Position numbers and translations under genes: made by a program
Assembly: GCA_033439265.1 (NCBI GenBank)
Contig: JAVTVX010000020.1
Location: 18,060,001-18,124,000 of the forward strand
Length of the DNA: 64,000 bases
Source of the DNA: Dillenia suffruticosa
Taxonomy: Eukaryota > Streptophyta > Magnoliopsida > Dilleniales > Dilleniaceae
Direction: 5' to 3'
Shown: positions 37,379 to 49,094 of the stretch, in pieces
Layout: each line of letters begins with the position of its first letter
Position numbering within the stretch: the stretch's first letter is position 1
Notes under the pieces: generated by a model
Databases searched by the model: none
Told to the model about the DNA's origin: nothing
The model's input: only the letters and a program-made list of their open reading frames with translations

Positions 37379-38228
37379 AGAAACAATGACCCGTCTGATC
37401 TTTTACCTGACTTTCGCTGATTTTACTTTTTACTTTTTTGTAGGACCGATCTTCATGAAGTCGGGATTTATTATGTTTTAGTTGGGCTATGAAGATGTGA
37501 TGGTAAAAGATGAAAATTGTTTAGCAATGTTTAATTAGTCCTTGGTTTAGGTGGTTTTTGCTCGTCTTTACTTGAGTAGTGGACAAGTAAATTACAATTA
37601 TGATCCTGGAGGGTTGTTATGATTTTCTTGTTTAAAATCCGTTTTTCGATAGTATGACGCTTGTTTTTCTTTTTTTTTCCTTTAATATTTTGAATTTTAT
37701 CGTCGTGGTTGAAATCCTATTAATGAAATTTTTGGGTACGCTTGTGTGTATGCACCTCATGGTTTATACGCTACCCTCGCGTATTTTCTGCTCGTTCATC
37801 GGAATCGCTGCGTTAATTGTGGGGGTGGGGTTTTCGGATAAGCAAGAGATGGGTAGTTTGTCCTCCAAGGGTTGGTTTTTCACTTTTTGTCTTTTGTGAT
37901 TTTTAAAGGATTCCAAGACTTAGATGGGCAAATACAAATTTTGGAGCTTTGATGAATGTGAGGCGAATGGTTCATATTTCTTTTAAGATATTAAAAATAA
38001 TTTATTCACCTTTAATAGAAATTAATAGAAATTATTTTCCACATGAGATGGGGTAAAAGGAAATTTCGCCAGGAAAGAAACCGAGAGAAGCTCGATTCTG
38101 ACACCTCTCGTACGGCAGTGATTCTATTGGATGGGCTGACACGCGTCGGTAAAGTACAAAGCAGGCTTTTATGAGTATCGCGATACTCTGTGTGGTCGTG
38201 GCAGCTTTGGATAAGAAGAGAGAGAAAA

Positions 38229-38263
38229 TATGGGGATGGCGTGGTCCCAGTCGCAGGATGGAG
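38229..38263 (+). repeat. Member 1 of an unexplained 35-bp repeat pair
   Basis: Starts TATGGGGATGGCGTGG and matches 39469-39505 at about 28 of 33 positions with one indel. Member 1 lies in a GC-richer patch (38040-38280) that looks like an old gene or repeat edge. Confidence 0.7.
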
Positions 38264-38282
38264 ACCGTGGCTACACAACAAA

Positions 38283-38323
38283 ACCGAGAGAGAGAGAGAC
38301 AGAGAGAGGGAGGGAGAGAGAGC

Positions 38324-38359
<36 letters not shown>

Positions 38360-38361
38360 GG
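38283..38361. repeat. Imperfect (GA)n tract
   Basis: About 79 bp of GA with occasional CA and GG interruptions. The Arg-Glu frames through it are microsatellite translations. Confidence 0.9.
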
Positions 38362-38734
38362 AAGAGGGTGCAATTCAACTCATTAACTGTCTTATATGCC
38401 CGTGATCGTCCACGGGATGGGTTGGTCAGCGGGTAAAATCGGTGCAATGTTTTTTTTTCTTTAATAAAAATTTAAATTTATAATCACTAAATTAAAAATA
38501 AAAATTTATATCAATAAGCTATTTCGTTTAGAAACAAATCGATGCAATACTTACAAGACCCTAAAATATGTAAAATCAAGGGAGTGGGTGGGGCCTACAA
38601 AACTGGTATTTTTGGAGTCTAGACTAGGCTAAGAGGCCTGTGGGACCATAAAAATTAAGAGAGTAAAATCTTTTGGAGTTGTGGAGCGGGGATAGAAGCA
38701 ATAACATGAAAACGTGGGAGCAATAACATGAAAA

Positions 38735-38776
38735 AGGAAAAAAGGAAAAAAGGAAAAAAGGAAAAAGGAAAAAAGG
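38735..38776 (+). repeat. (GGAAAAAA)n short tandem repeat
   Basis: Five to six units of GGAAAAA(A). It follows two copies of GCAATAACATGAAAA at 38698 and 38719. Confidence 0.85.
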
Positions 38777-39468
38777 CAAAAGTTTAGAATAAGAAGAGGG
38801 AAAAGGACAAAGGGTGTGGAAGCTGTGTGTGGACTGGGGAATGTAGATATGTCCGTAAACAAAGGTTTCACTGTTGGACTGGCGTATTCCCTTTCTAGAT
38901 CACGGCTGGGAGGGGGTCTTCATTTTTTCGTCTCACGCTATCTTGTCTTTCCTCAATTTAAGGACGTGATACATATAATAATAAAATATATTTCTTACTA
39001 CTTTTGAACTTATGAGATCGAATTAAGATTTATGCTTGCATAAAAATGAAATCAATAAAAATATAAAAAATAAAAATGTGGACAAATACATAAACATAAA
39101 AAAAATATAAAAATTTTTATATAAAAATTTATTATTTTATAAAAATAATATATTAAAATAGTTATATTTTATAACAAAAATTTAAAATAATCAAATATAT
39201 AATCATTAATTATATGATAAATAATATATAAAATAAAAATTATAATTAAATAAATAATTCATTAAATATAAAAAAAATGTGTAATTATAAAAAATATAAA
39301 AATTTTTATAAAAATATAAATTAATTTAGTATATTGAAATGTTTACGGATGAATGGAGAGAAGACCACAAAGGAATGCAATCAAAATGAAGGCCTGAGTT
39401 ACCATGTCAATGATCCATGCCATCTCTGACGAAGAGAAGTTTTCGTGAATCATATGCTACCATCACGC

Positions 39469-39505
39469 TATGGGGATGGTGTGGACCCAGTCACAAGGAT
39501 GGTGA
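39469..39505 (+). repeat. Member 2 of an unexplained 35-bp repeat pair
   Basis: TATGGGGATGGTGTGG and following, matching 38229-38263. It lies in the supposed 5' part of the L1. Confidence 0.7.
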
Positions 39506-39922
39506 CAGATCAATGGAGAGAGGAAGGGGAGAGAAGAAATGAAGATAGAAACAAAAGGGAAGTCAGAGAAAAAGCCTTGAAACAATCGAAGTTGCAGAAC
39601 GAAACAAAGGCCGTGGTGATTCGGGAAAGAGTGCAGATGGGGAATGATGTTGGGAATGGGAAGGAGAAAAGAAGAATTGATGGATATGACAGTGATTGGG
39701 CCTGTCAAGGAATTGGGCCGAGGAGACTTCTGCTGAACCCAGTGAAGAAGATCATGGGTACATGGAGGAAGGAGCCCAGCATGAAGAAGACAGGAGGTCT
39801 GTGAAAATAAGTGGGACTGGGAAAATGGGCCAAGAAGAAAAGGAAGGGCCAAAATCAAGAGGGAGACAAAAATAACACACTGGGCTGGTAATTAATCCAG
39901 GAGAGAGGAATTATAAACCAAC

Positions 39923-39967
39923 GGTCAGTTGGTCTAATCTCACAAAAAAAAAAGGTCAGCTGGTCTA
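39923..39967 (+). mobile_element. Micro-insert: 17 bp with poly(A) between 14-bp direct repeats
   Basis: GGTCAGTTGGTCTA (39923-39936) and GGTCAGCTGGTCTA (39954-39967) flank ATCTCAC plus ten A. The structure is that of a target-primed insertion truncated to the last few bases of a LINE. Confidence 0.65.
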
Positions 39968-42900
39968 GTAGAATATAGGATATGACACTAAATCTTTTAA
40001 TTAAGATCTCGACTTTGATTTATAATTTGGGTATGAAGCAGATTACGTTGGGAGGATAGTTCTCTAAATGGATCATTGCAAATCCCAGACGGAATTAGTC
40101 GGAATATAGTTTCGGATATCGGAAAAAAAAAAAGAAAAGAATTATAAGCAGACCCAGGAGACAAATTCAAACTCAACGGCTTCCTTCAAAAATATTGGTT
40201 TCAGAAGTATTGAGGAACTTCTGCATGTTGGGGACGAAGAGATGGATTACATTCCTGATATAGAAGGTGGAGAAAGCACGGAGAAGGAGGTGATGGAGAT
40301 CAAACTTTGATGTCAAGAGGTATGCTTGATGCACACCTTTTATTGTTTTCAATGAATACTTCTGCCATTTCTTGGAACTGCAGAGTGCAAGGAAATCACA
40401 GATTTGTAAGTCTGCAAGGAAATGATCAGGAATTACAAACCGGGAATCTTGTGTCTTCTGGAGACTAAAGCAGAGAAAAACGAGGCCCCTAGGTTTTTGG
40501 AGAATTGTGGTATGGACGGAACTTTCATCGTCCCTTCTTTAGGTTTAAAAGGTGGTCTTTGGCCCACATAGGATAGAAGTTCGGTTCTGCTTACGGTCTT
40601 CAACCACTCTAATCAATGGTCCATACCCTAGGTGAAAGATGGCACTGTGAAATGGGATATGACGTTTGTGTATATGCAGCTGCATCCCAAAGCAAAGGAT
40701 ATGTTTTGGAGGGATATGAAAGAGCTGACTAAGATTATATATGGTCCTTGGTTTGTCATAGGAGATTTTAATGACATTGCGGGTATCGATGACACCGGTA
40801 GTAAAAGAGGTAAAGTATGGAATAGGAGTAGAAGGTTTAGGGATAATTGGGATAGTTGTGATCTTAGTGATGCAGCGGTTGTGAGAGGAAAGTTCACCTA
40901 GATTAGAAGGTGCGAAGGAAGAGTTATTCTCCAACAAAAATTAAATAGGGTCCTTTGTAATTTGCCGACGAGATTGACCTTCCCTGAATTTAGAGTGTTT
41001 CATCTTCTTTGTCTTCATAGCGACCACTGTCCAATCATGTTAAACACCAGGGTAACTTCTCCTCCTAGGAGTGATAAGAAGCTGTTTAGATGTGAAAACG
41101 CTTGGTTGGATCACCCCCAGTTCAGTAAAGCATTTGAAGATGCTTAGAAAGCTATTGATGCCCTTTTATTACATAAGATAAAGGAGACAGTTGAAGAACT
41201 TAAAAGTTGGAACAAATTAGTTTTTGACAACATCTTCTATAGGAAAATGGAAATTGAACAGAGACTGAGAGTTATCCAAAATTCCATAAACTATTTATCT
41301 TTCTGCAGAATCTGGAGCAAGAGCTGATAGAAGAGTATTACTTGGTGCTAAAGAAAGAGGAAATATTATGCAATAAAAAATCCAGAATCAATTGATTCAT
41401 TAAGGGAGATAGGAACACTAGATTTTTTCACATTTCTACTAAGATGCAAAGGTATAAAAACAGGATTGTCTCTCTGAAAATATGTGAAGAGTCGTGCAAT
41501 GACCAGAAGAGGCTTAAGGATCGCACATTGGAGTACTTCTCAAAGCTCTTCTCAGGGAAGTCTGTAGAATCCCCCAGTAACAGCTTTCGAAGATGGATAG
41601 TTAAGATTTAAGAAGTAGATCATGCCAAGCTAATAAGAGAGGCTATGGAGGGTGAAGTGAAAGCCGCTCTTTTCTCCATGAAAGGCCTCAAAGCGCCAGG
41701 GCGAGATGGTCTTCAACCGGTCTTTCTTCAAAGACATTGGGAGGTCGTTAAAGAGACTGTGTAGATTTGTTAATGAGGCTCTAAGAGATGGTTATTTCTG
41801 TCCGGATTATGTTAAAGTGCTGATGGTCTTAATTCCAAAGTAGTCAAAGTCGAGCACTATAGGTGATTACAGACCAATTAGTTTGCTGAATACCTTGCAT
41901 AAAGTGCTTGCCAAGCTTATTGTTCAGAGATTGAGACCTAACCTTCGGGAGATCACTGGTCCTTACCAAAGTCGTTTTCTTCTGGAGAGGGGGATAATTG
42001 ACAATATAGTAATCATGTAGGTGGCCATTCACACTATGCGTATTTCTAAAATCAAGAACATAGCATGATTTTGAAGGTGGATCTTAGGAAGGCTAATGAT
42101 ATGGTGGACTGGAGCTTCCTGGGAAGAGTTTTAAGGGAGGCTACTCTCCCCAATCCTCTTATTAGATTGATGATATTTGCTGTCACCAGCAGTGAGATTT
42201 TAATTGTTTGGAATGGAGAGATGTTACCGGCAATCAAGCCTGGTAGGGGTTTGAGACAAGGCGACCCCCTTTCTCCCTACCTCTTCATTTTAGTAATGAA
42301 ACGCTTGGCTTACATGATCCAAGAGAAGGTCAAGAAGGGCACGTGGAATCCAGTGAGGATTTCAAAAAGAGGTCCGACTATTTTGCATCTTTTCTTTACG
42401 GATGACTTAATCTTATTAGCAGAGGCAGAGCACCTCAATTTAAGTGCTGTTCTAAGTTGCCTGAAAAATTTTTCTGCTGAGAGTGGCTTGGAGATAAATC
42501 CTAAGAAGTTTAGGAAGTGGGTGTCTCCACGGGCTCCATGGACTTTAAAAAATTCGCTGGCGGCGGTGAGTAAGTTCAGCCTTACGGAAGACTTAGGAGT
42601 TTATCCAGGAGCTCCCATGATTCATAAGAAAATTGGAAGGAATTTTTATGAACATCTAGTTGAGAAAGTACAGAAAAAGTTGAGCAACTAGAAGGGTAAA
42701 CTTTTGAGTGTAGCTAGGAGAAGAACCCTTGTTCAATCAGTTATTTCGGCTGTCCCTATTTACTCCATGCAATCTTCCTGGATTTCGAGTGAGGTTTGAA
42801 ATAGATTGGATAGGATTAATAGATAATTTCTTTGGGGAAATTCTGATGAAGGTAAGAAGATTTCTTTAGTGAAATGGAATGATGTTTGCTGTCCAAAGAA

Positions 42901-44629
42901 AGAAGGAGATTTGGGTATAAGGAGAATGGGGGAGAATAATATTGCTTTGATGGCCAAACTAGGATGGAAGCTGATCACGGGAAGTAAAGATTTATGGTGT
43001 GAAGTGCTGGGAAAGAAATACTTGCACAAGTACTCTCTCCTGGAGTTCAAAATGAATAGTTCATGGAAAGGCATCATGAGAAGTAGGGATTGTATTAGGA
43101 AAGGTATGAAATGAAGGGTGGGAAATGGTAACGACATTAACTTTTGGAAGGACTTATGGGTGGGCAACAAGTGTCTGCAAGAGCATGCTGAGGGTATTAA
43201 TCCTACGGTTACTAGCAACATGAAAGTAAGCCAATTCCTTAATCAAAATGGGAATTGGCTCGCTTCCTTCCCAGTGAGAAGAGAGAGGAGATTAAAAGTA
43301 TCCCAGTGACAAGATTGGAGGGAGTCCAGGATAGGACTATCTGGAAGGGCAATAGTGATGGTACCTTCTTAGTCAGCTCAGCCTACAACCTATTGAGGGA
43401 AGAGGAAGATCAGAACCAGGAGGAAGCTGATAGGGGTAAGTGGAAAGAGATTTGGAAAGTCAACTGTCCGAAAAGAATAATATTTTTTCTGTGGCTAGTA
43501 AGAAGAGAGAGAATTTTAACTAATGTGGAGAGAAGAAGAAGAAGGTTATGTGAAGAAGCTCTGTGCTTAATCTGCAACAATGCGAAGGAGTCTATCCTGC
43601 ACGTCCTGAGAGATTGTAGTAGAGCCAAGCAAGTTTGGATGTTGGTGTGCTCCCCCTGGAGTAGATGAAATCTTATGGAGTCAACCCCTTCTGCAATGGG
43701 TGGATGGGGGGTTTAAAAGGGTTGACAAATGGAACTCAATGTGCTTAAGGAGCATCTTCATGACAACAATTTGGAACCTTTGGAAGAGTAGATGCAGATG
43801 GATCTTCCAGCGTGATCAAACCCATCCTAGTGCTATAGCTAGAATTGCGCTCAGTATGGCTTTGGAAATTGATAATATGGGAAGGAATAAGGAGGTAGTA
43901 AGACCCAGAGTATGCTTGAAAGTTAGATGGAATGGTCCGCGGGAAGGGGGTATTAAGCTTAATACAGATGGAGCAGTTGGATTTCTTTCTGGCAGTGCTA
44001 GTGCTAGGAGGATTTTCAAGAACCGCTCGGGAGATTGGGTGGCGGGCTTTATCTCTAAGATAGGGAAGAGTCATGTACTCCTTGTTGAGATTTGGGATTT
44101 GAGAGAGGGTCTTACCATGGATAAAAGTAGGGGATTCTATAATTTAGAGGTAGAAGTGGACTCCAAAAGTTTAGTTAAGTTGCTCAAGGAGGGTCTTATT
44201 GAAAAGCATCCTTTGGGGGCTATTATTCTGGAGTGCAGAGATCTCATGACTTATCTAAATGTGCATCAAGTTTATCACATCTTCAGGGAAGCCAATGCCT
44301 GTGCAGATCACCATGCAGGGTTGGGTCAGTCTGGATATGAAGACTTTATAGAGTTCGATGAACCGTCTGATTCCATTCTTAGTTTGATCAAGAAAGATAA
44401 AGAAGGGTTTAAGGGGATCAGATGGAAGTCTCGTCCGAGAGACCAGTGCTGTATGGCTGAGTTCCAATAGCCTTGCTAGGCTTGTTTTTTTTGTGTTGTT
44501 TTTTTCTTTTCTTTGCTTTTTTTTTCTCCTGTTTGTACTTTTGCGTTTGCTTCTTCCGTTGTTCCTTGTCACAAAAAAAAAAAATACCCCCGAGCGAAAA
44601 TAAAAGGAGTACCAGGCTTGTAGCCCAAC

Positions 44630-45115
44630 CATGCCCTAGAGAAGAGCCCGGGCCGGTTTGGGCCCGAAAACCGGCCCGGCTGGCCCGAAAAAAGCCCGGC
44701 CCCTGAACCGGCCCGGTGCTATAGTAACCCGAAACTGGGTATTGTAGTGGGCTGGGCCGGTTCAAGGGTTTTTGGAATCGTGAACCAGCCCGGAACCGGC
44801 CCGGATATGGAACCGGCCCGGAACCGACCCGGCCCGGTCAGTTCCAACGGCTCTTTGACCCTTTTTTTTTTTTTTGAATTTTTTAAAAAATTTCCCCCTC
44901 CTTGTTTGGCCAAACCGGCCCGGCCCGACCCGGTGTGAACCGGCCCGCCGGTTCAGGTTCAGCGGGCTGGGCTGGTTCAAGCAAAAAAAATTTTGGAACT
45001 GGCCCGGACTGACCTAGGAACCGCAGCCAGCCCGGCCCACGGTTCCTGGAACCGCCCTTGAACCGGACCGGGCCCAGCCCGGCCCGGCCCGGCCCCGGTT
45101 ACATGTCTCATGCCC
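44630..45115. repeat. GC-rich repeat of AACCGGCCCGG words
   Basis: About 20 GGCCCGG/CCGGCCC-type words over 485 bp, interrupted by T14 and A/T patches. One end reads AGAGGCGGGCATGAG on the minus strand, resembling hAT transposon ends, but no matching opposite end or 8-bp duplication was found. It directly follows the L1 tail. Pro/Gly/Arg-rich frames through it are not genes. Confidence 0.5.
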
Positions 45116-45119
45116 GCCT

Positions 45120-46940
45120 CTAAAGTACACCTAGGCTGCCCCATTTCAATTGATACCATCATGAGTTCTGACTTGGGAGGTCTTTAATTTTGTTTTTCAT
45201 TTTCATTTTATTTTTGTTTTGACCCAAAAGTTAGTCAAGCATGAATCTTCCTACCTAGATAACTCTCAACCCTCCAAATCTTTAAAATCACTTTGATTCA
45301 TATTACCTAAAAACTTAAATTCGACTTATTTTTATATTTTAAGTTAATTAATATGTGATTTAATAGTGATTAATAATACATGAGGCTATTCTCTCACTAT
45401 AAAATAAAAAATGGCTTTTAGTGGTAAATGTAACCTGATAAATAAGTGACTTTTAGTGATGTATGGATAATCTAACAAAAATGATTACTTTTCGTAAGTT
45501 ATTTTTTTTTTATTTTTTATTTTTTGGTTTGTTTACTATGAAAATTTTAATCACTATTTTTGGGGATTTCACTGATAAATTTTTCGAGTAAATGCATTCC
45601 AATTTCGGGATATATAAAGTTGGCCGCTGAAATAAATAGGAGTAGTTCGCAGAGGACAAGTCACGGAACACATACAGATATCTTTATCTATTTATTTATT
45701 TTTTGTTATTTTGCTTTCCAGTCATTTTTGTAGCCATTTTTTTTATTCAATTATTAACAATAACCTATAGTTGAGTAGTCGAATGCCCATGGAATTGTGA
45801 GTTGTGTTTAATTTATTCAAATCTACACCATAATTATCAAAGATTGAAGATTTAATTTGATTAAAATAAAGGTATATCTCTCAATCGTTAATAGTTAAAT
45901 AGGGATTTGAAAGCCATTTTTCATAAAATTTTCCTTCATAATGATAGTAAAAGCCTTTGTAGGAAGTACGGAGTGCGAATGAGTCAATTGTGTCCCTTCA
46001 AAGCTAGTCCAAGAAATTGAGTTCAAAATTGTTCCAAGGTTTCTTAAAAGTTGACTGAAGTTGTTCAGGTTGTGGATCTACGCGGGCTTCAACAATATCC
46101 TAGTTTCGAGGTACGTTTGTGAGCAAGGCAAGCAGGAATCCTTTTCTAGTTGATTTCGTGAGTGATTGTGTATTGATTTTTCTTAAATAAAATTTTAAAT
46201 TTAAATTTTGTATATAGAGAAATAGATGTAAAGAGAGTTTTGCTTTTTAATTAAATTCAACTTAATTATTGAATACCGGTGATATGAATAAAAAAATTTA
46301 AAAGATGGGTTAATTTAGTAAAAAATGAATAGATGGGCTTGAGTATAGGGAGGGCCATCTGCAAGGCCCGATGAGCCCAGCCCGACTCACTTTTTCACTG
46401 AGCCGGCGTTGGAAAGTTTTGGGCTGATTTTGAGATTTTTAGCATATTTAGACCGAAATTACAAAAGCAAACTGGCACATAAGTCTGTTCCGTTCACATT
46501 ACTATCATCCAGAAGTACAAGCAGCAAAGCAAACGGGGATATTACACGATAGGAAAGAAAGTCAAACACCATGGAGCAAAAGATCTTCTCAAATCCCTGA
46601 AACAAGAGAAATTTTACCAATGAGTTTCAAATTAATATGATAAATCCACTAAATTTATGCAAATGATTCCTGCTTATTTATGCCTGTTATTTTGGCCTTG
46701 AAAAGTGCAAGGGTTTAGTATGCCTCATCATGTTATGCATTAAATTAATCATAATTCTTTTTTGGAATACTTTGTCATTGAGAAAAAAGCATTTTCTCAT
46801 TTTGTGTGTCGTAAATTTTGTGTGTGTGTTTTGGAAAGAAATAGTGACAATTTTACGAGATGGTTTTGTTAAAGATGAAAGAACAAACTGAATGGATGTC
46901 AAAATCCTAGAATGCGTAACATGTAAACCTTAAACAAATC
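45120..46940. other. Intergenic
   Basis: AT-rich with no recognisable coding region or repeat end. A short GC-richer patch near 46360-46440 (AAGGCCCGATGAGCCCAGCCCG) resembles the wording of the GC-rich repeat at 44.6 kb. Confidence 0.6.
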
Positions 46941-47038
46941 TAATTCCGAGGTATATGGACGTATATGTCTGAACATATACACACATTTATTCTTTAGTTA
47001 TATAGCATAGACTGTGGAAAGGAGAGAGATAGACCTCT

Positions 47039-47338
47039 CTAGCAATTGGTTGGAGGGGTGATGTTACACTTGGGCGGGAGTTGCATCGCAAGATGGGGAT
47101 CAATGCCAAGAGCAGGCAGCCAGAGGGAGTTCCTATAAGAGCACAAACATTTCAAGTTCGCTCCCATCACCGCCTTGCAACACTCGGCCGAAGGATCAAC
47201 AGGGTTTGGCTTGGTCACCGCAGGCTTACAACTCATCAAATCTTCCTCGCTCATATTGCACAAGCTCACTTCCGCCATCACCATTCCCTCAAATACCCCC
47301 AGCATTACTACAGCTATCACCACCAACTTCACTTCCAT
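47039..47338 (-). CDS. DIR1-like lipid-transfer protein (8-Cys motif), secreted
   Basis: 99 residues in one exon. Residues 1-22 ([20 protein letters not shown] plus MA) form a signal peptide. The mature part begins about [17 protein letters not shown] and shows the full lipid-transfer pattern C..C..CC..CxC..C..C: CNM, SCKP, AECC, LKCLC, PPKC and the final [14 protein letters not shown] and [12 protein letters not shown] match the DIR1 subgroup, whose Arabidopsis member carries a long-distance signal in systemic acquired resistance. That role here is inferred from family only. An ATG nine codons upstream is in frame, but it lies close to the likely transcription start given the TATA box at 47388-47381, so the inner ATG is preferred. 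Confidence 0.92.
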   Translation of the reverse strand: MEVKLVVIAVVMLGVFEGMVMAEVSLCNMSEEDLMSCKPAVTKPNPVDPSAECCKAVMGANLKCLCSYRNSLWLPALGIDPHLAMQLPPKCNITPPTNC

Positions 47339-47380
47339 CTCTCTCTCGGTTGAGTGAGCTAACAAGGTGTTGCGCTTTCT

Positions 47381-47388
47381 CTTTATAG
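47381..47388 (-). promoter_or_regulatory. TATA box of the DIR1-like gene
   Basis: CTATAAAG on the minus strand, 43 bp upstream of the chosen ATG, so the leader is very short. A second TATA-like TATATTTAT lies just upstream. Confidence 0.7.
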
Positions 47389-47494
47389 ATAAATATAAAA
47401 TCTTTGGCAGAGTCTTAAGGCCTTGAGAGCCAGTAGTTTAGAACCCGTGAATGAGAATTGGCCCCATTTGGGATCACGGGGGAACCCAGTAGGT

Positions 47495-47502
47495 CCACGT
47501 GG
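47495..47502. promoter_or_regulatory. G-box CCACGTGG upstream of the DIR1-like gene
   Basis: A perfect palindromic G-box about 107 bp upstream of the TATA box. The core ACGTG is bound by plant bZIP and bHLH factors and often occurs in ABA- or light-responsive promoters. Function here is inferred. Confidence 0.6.
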
Positions 47503-47670
47503 TAGATACTGGTTTTATTATTCTGGCCGTGCTTTTGTTTCCGGGCTTTTGTCCTGTTCTTAGTTAGACAGCATCTGGTAAACTTGAAACTAGATTCATT
47601 GATTTTCAACAAAAATTTTTAGTATTGTAATTATTTGATAATTTTTATATGAAAATTGTAGTTTTACTTT

Positions 47671-49094
47671 CGTTATTAGAAAACGGACTTTCAGCGATAG
47701 AAAAATCCATCGCTAAAGATCCCTTTTCCGTCATTGAAAGGTATTAAAGATGGATTTTTTCCGTCGCTAAATCCATTACAAAAAGTGACTCCGCTAATTT
47801 TCAACGATGGATTTTTTTTTCATCGCAAATATCAGTATCGGATTAGCGACGGAAAAAAATCCGTTACTGAAAAAAAATTTGAAAATAAATCAGCGACGGA
47901 AAAAATTCCGTCGTTGATTTTTGAGCACATTTTTAAGCTCTCAGCAGGTTCCATGCGCTCAGCCATGTGGCACCCGCCCGCCCAGCCCATGCCTGGCTCA
48001 CACACACGCCCATGTGCTGACTTGCTTTATTATGCATAAAATTCCTTCTTCACCACGTCCGTTACTACTCGAACCTGCACACAAACAGAAACACAAGAAC
48101 ACCACAACCACCACACCACATTAAATTCTTTCGTCTTATTATTATTATTTTATTTGTTCTCTTCATAACACTCTATTTAATAATAATAAAATAATTTAAA
48201 ATGATATTTTATTATAAAATAATAATAATAATAATAAAATATTAAAAAAAGGAAATAATAAAATGATATTTATTATAAAATAATAATAAAAAAATAATAA
48301 TTTAAAATAAAATATTACAAAATTTTAAAAAATATAATAATATTATTTTTTCACAAAATAAAATAAAAAGAAAAGGAAAAGGAATTATTAAGTAAAAAAT
48401 TAAAAAAATTAAAAAATTAAAAAAATTAAAAAAATTAAAAAAATTAAAAAAATTAAAAAAATTAAAAAAATTAAAAAAATTAAAAAAATTAAAAAAATTA
48501 AAAAAATCAAAAAATTAAAAAAATTAAAAAAATTAAAAAAATTAAAAAAATTAAAAAAAATTTAAAAATTAAAAAAATTAAAAAAATTAAAAAAATTAAA
48601 AAAATTAAAAAAATTAAAAAAATTAAAAAAATTAAAAAAATTAAAAAAATTAAAAAAAATAAAAAATTTAAAAATTTTAAAAAATTAAAAAAATTAAAAA
48701 AATTAAAAAATTAAAAAATTAAAAAAATTAAAAAAATTAAAAAATCCGCCAGTAATCTGTCACTAAATTTTCCGTCGATAATCCGTCGCTAATTTTTCTA
48801 TCGTTGATAGCTATGTTTATTTGTTTTTTAATTTTTTTTACCTACTACTGTTATACTAACGAATTAACGACAAAAATTTTTCATCGCTAAAAATTCTGTC
48901 GATAATCCGTCGCTAATGCGTTTTACAATTTTTTTTTTCTGTGGAGCACTACAGTAACGGATTAGCGACGAAAATATTTCCGTCGCTAATTTCCGTCACT
49001 GATCCCTCGATATTGATTTCGACGTTAATCCGTCGCAAATCTATCGCTATTTATCGGTAATTTTCCGTCACTGAATCCGTATTTTCTAATAGTG
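47671..49094. mobile_element. Non-autonomous CACTA DNA transposon with TTT target duplication
   Basis: The right end reads CACTATTAGAAAATACGG on the minus strand (from 49094). The left end reads CGTTATTAGAAAACGG (from 47671), so the termini match with two transitions in the first nine bases. TTT at 47668-47670 and at 49095-49097 is the 3-bp duplication expected of CACTA elements. Both subterminal regions carry about a dozen TCCGTCGCTAA-type words in both orientations, the usual layout of transposase-binding repeats. No transposase is present. The middle holds a 190-bp GC-richer piece (47940-48130) and a large A/T minisatellite. It lies about 330 bp upstream of the DIR1-like ATG. Confidence 0.85.
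48393..48745. repeat. (TTAAAAAAA)n minisatellite, period 9
   Basis: About 37 units of a 9-bp AATTAAAAA-type word with occasional 8- or 10-base units, inside the CACTA element. Confidence 0.95.

Larger units (their letters stand above)
37480..39420. other. Intergenic, downstream of the VOC gene
   Basis: No further gene was recognised. It contains a GA-rich tract (38283-38361), a 16-bp tandem GCAATAACATGAAAA (38698 and 38719), a GGAAAAAA repeat (38735-38776) and a very AT-rich block (38970-39330). Confidence 0.6.
39430..44583 (+). mobile_element. L1-type LINE, nearly full ORF2 with poly(A) tail, inactivated
   Basis: ORF2 spans 40352-44470 (about 1370 codons, normal for plant L1). In order: endonuclease (AISWNCR at 40362, GPWFVIGDFND at about 40746), reverse transcriptase (LKVDLRKANDMVDW at 42069, GLRQGDPLSPYLF at about 42249, FTDD at about 42395 in place of FADD), zf-RVT (about 43320-43650) and RNase H (IKLNTDGAVG at about 43951, REANACADHHA). 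The 3' UTR is 44471-44570 and the A tail 44571-44583. In-frame stops include TAG at 40899, 41145, 41762 and 42689 and TGA at 43112, mostly at expected Trp codons; frameshifts are also present. 39430-40350 may be the ORF1/5' part, not clearly recognised. No target duplication was found. Confidence 0.88.

Noticed and set aside
39350-44600. Target-site duplication of the L1
   Set aside because: Sequence after the A tail (TACCCCCGAGCG) was not found near any plausible 5' end, so the 5' boundary was left open.
44473-45162. Pro/Gly/Arg-rich and Phe/Cys-rich frames
   Set aside because: Products of the L1 3' UTR and the GGCCCGG repeat; no family resemblance.
47339-47365. Upstream in-frame ATG for the DIR1-like protein
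   Set aside because: Lies only about 16 bp from the TATA box, at or before the likely transcription start, and would put nine polar residues before the signal peptide.
47081-47388. Plus-strand frames of 60-90 codons
   Set aside because: Antisense to the DIR1-like gene, whose eight-cysteine pattern fixes the true strand and frame.
48393-48745. Regular array considered as CRISPR
   Set aside because: A 9-bp A/T tandem repeat without spacers, inside a plant CACTA element.
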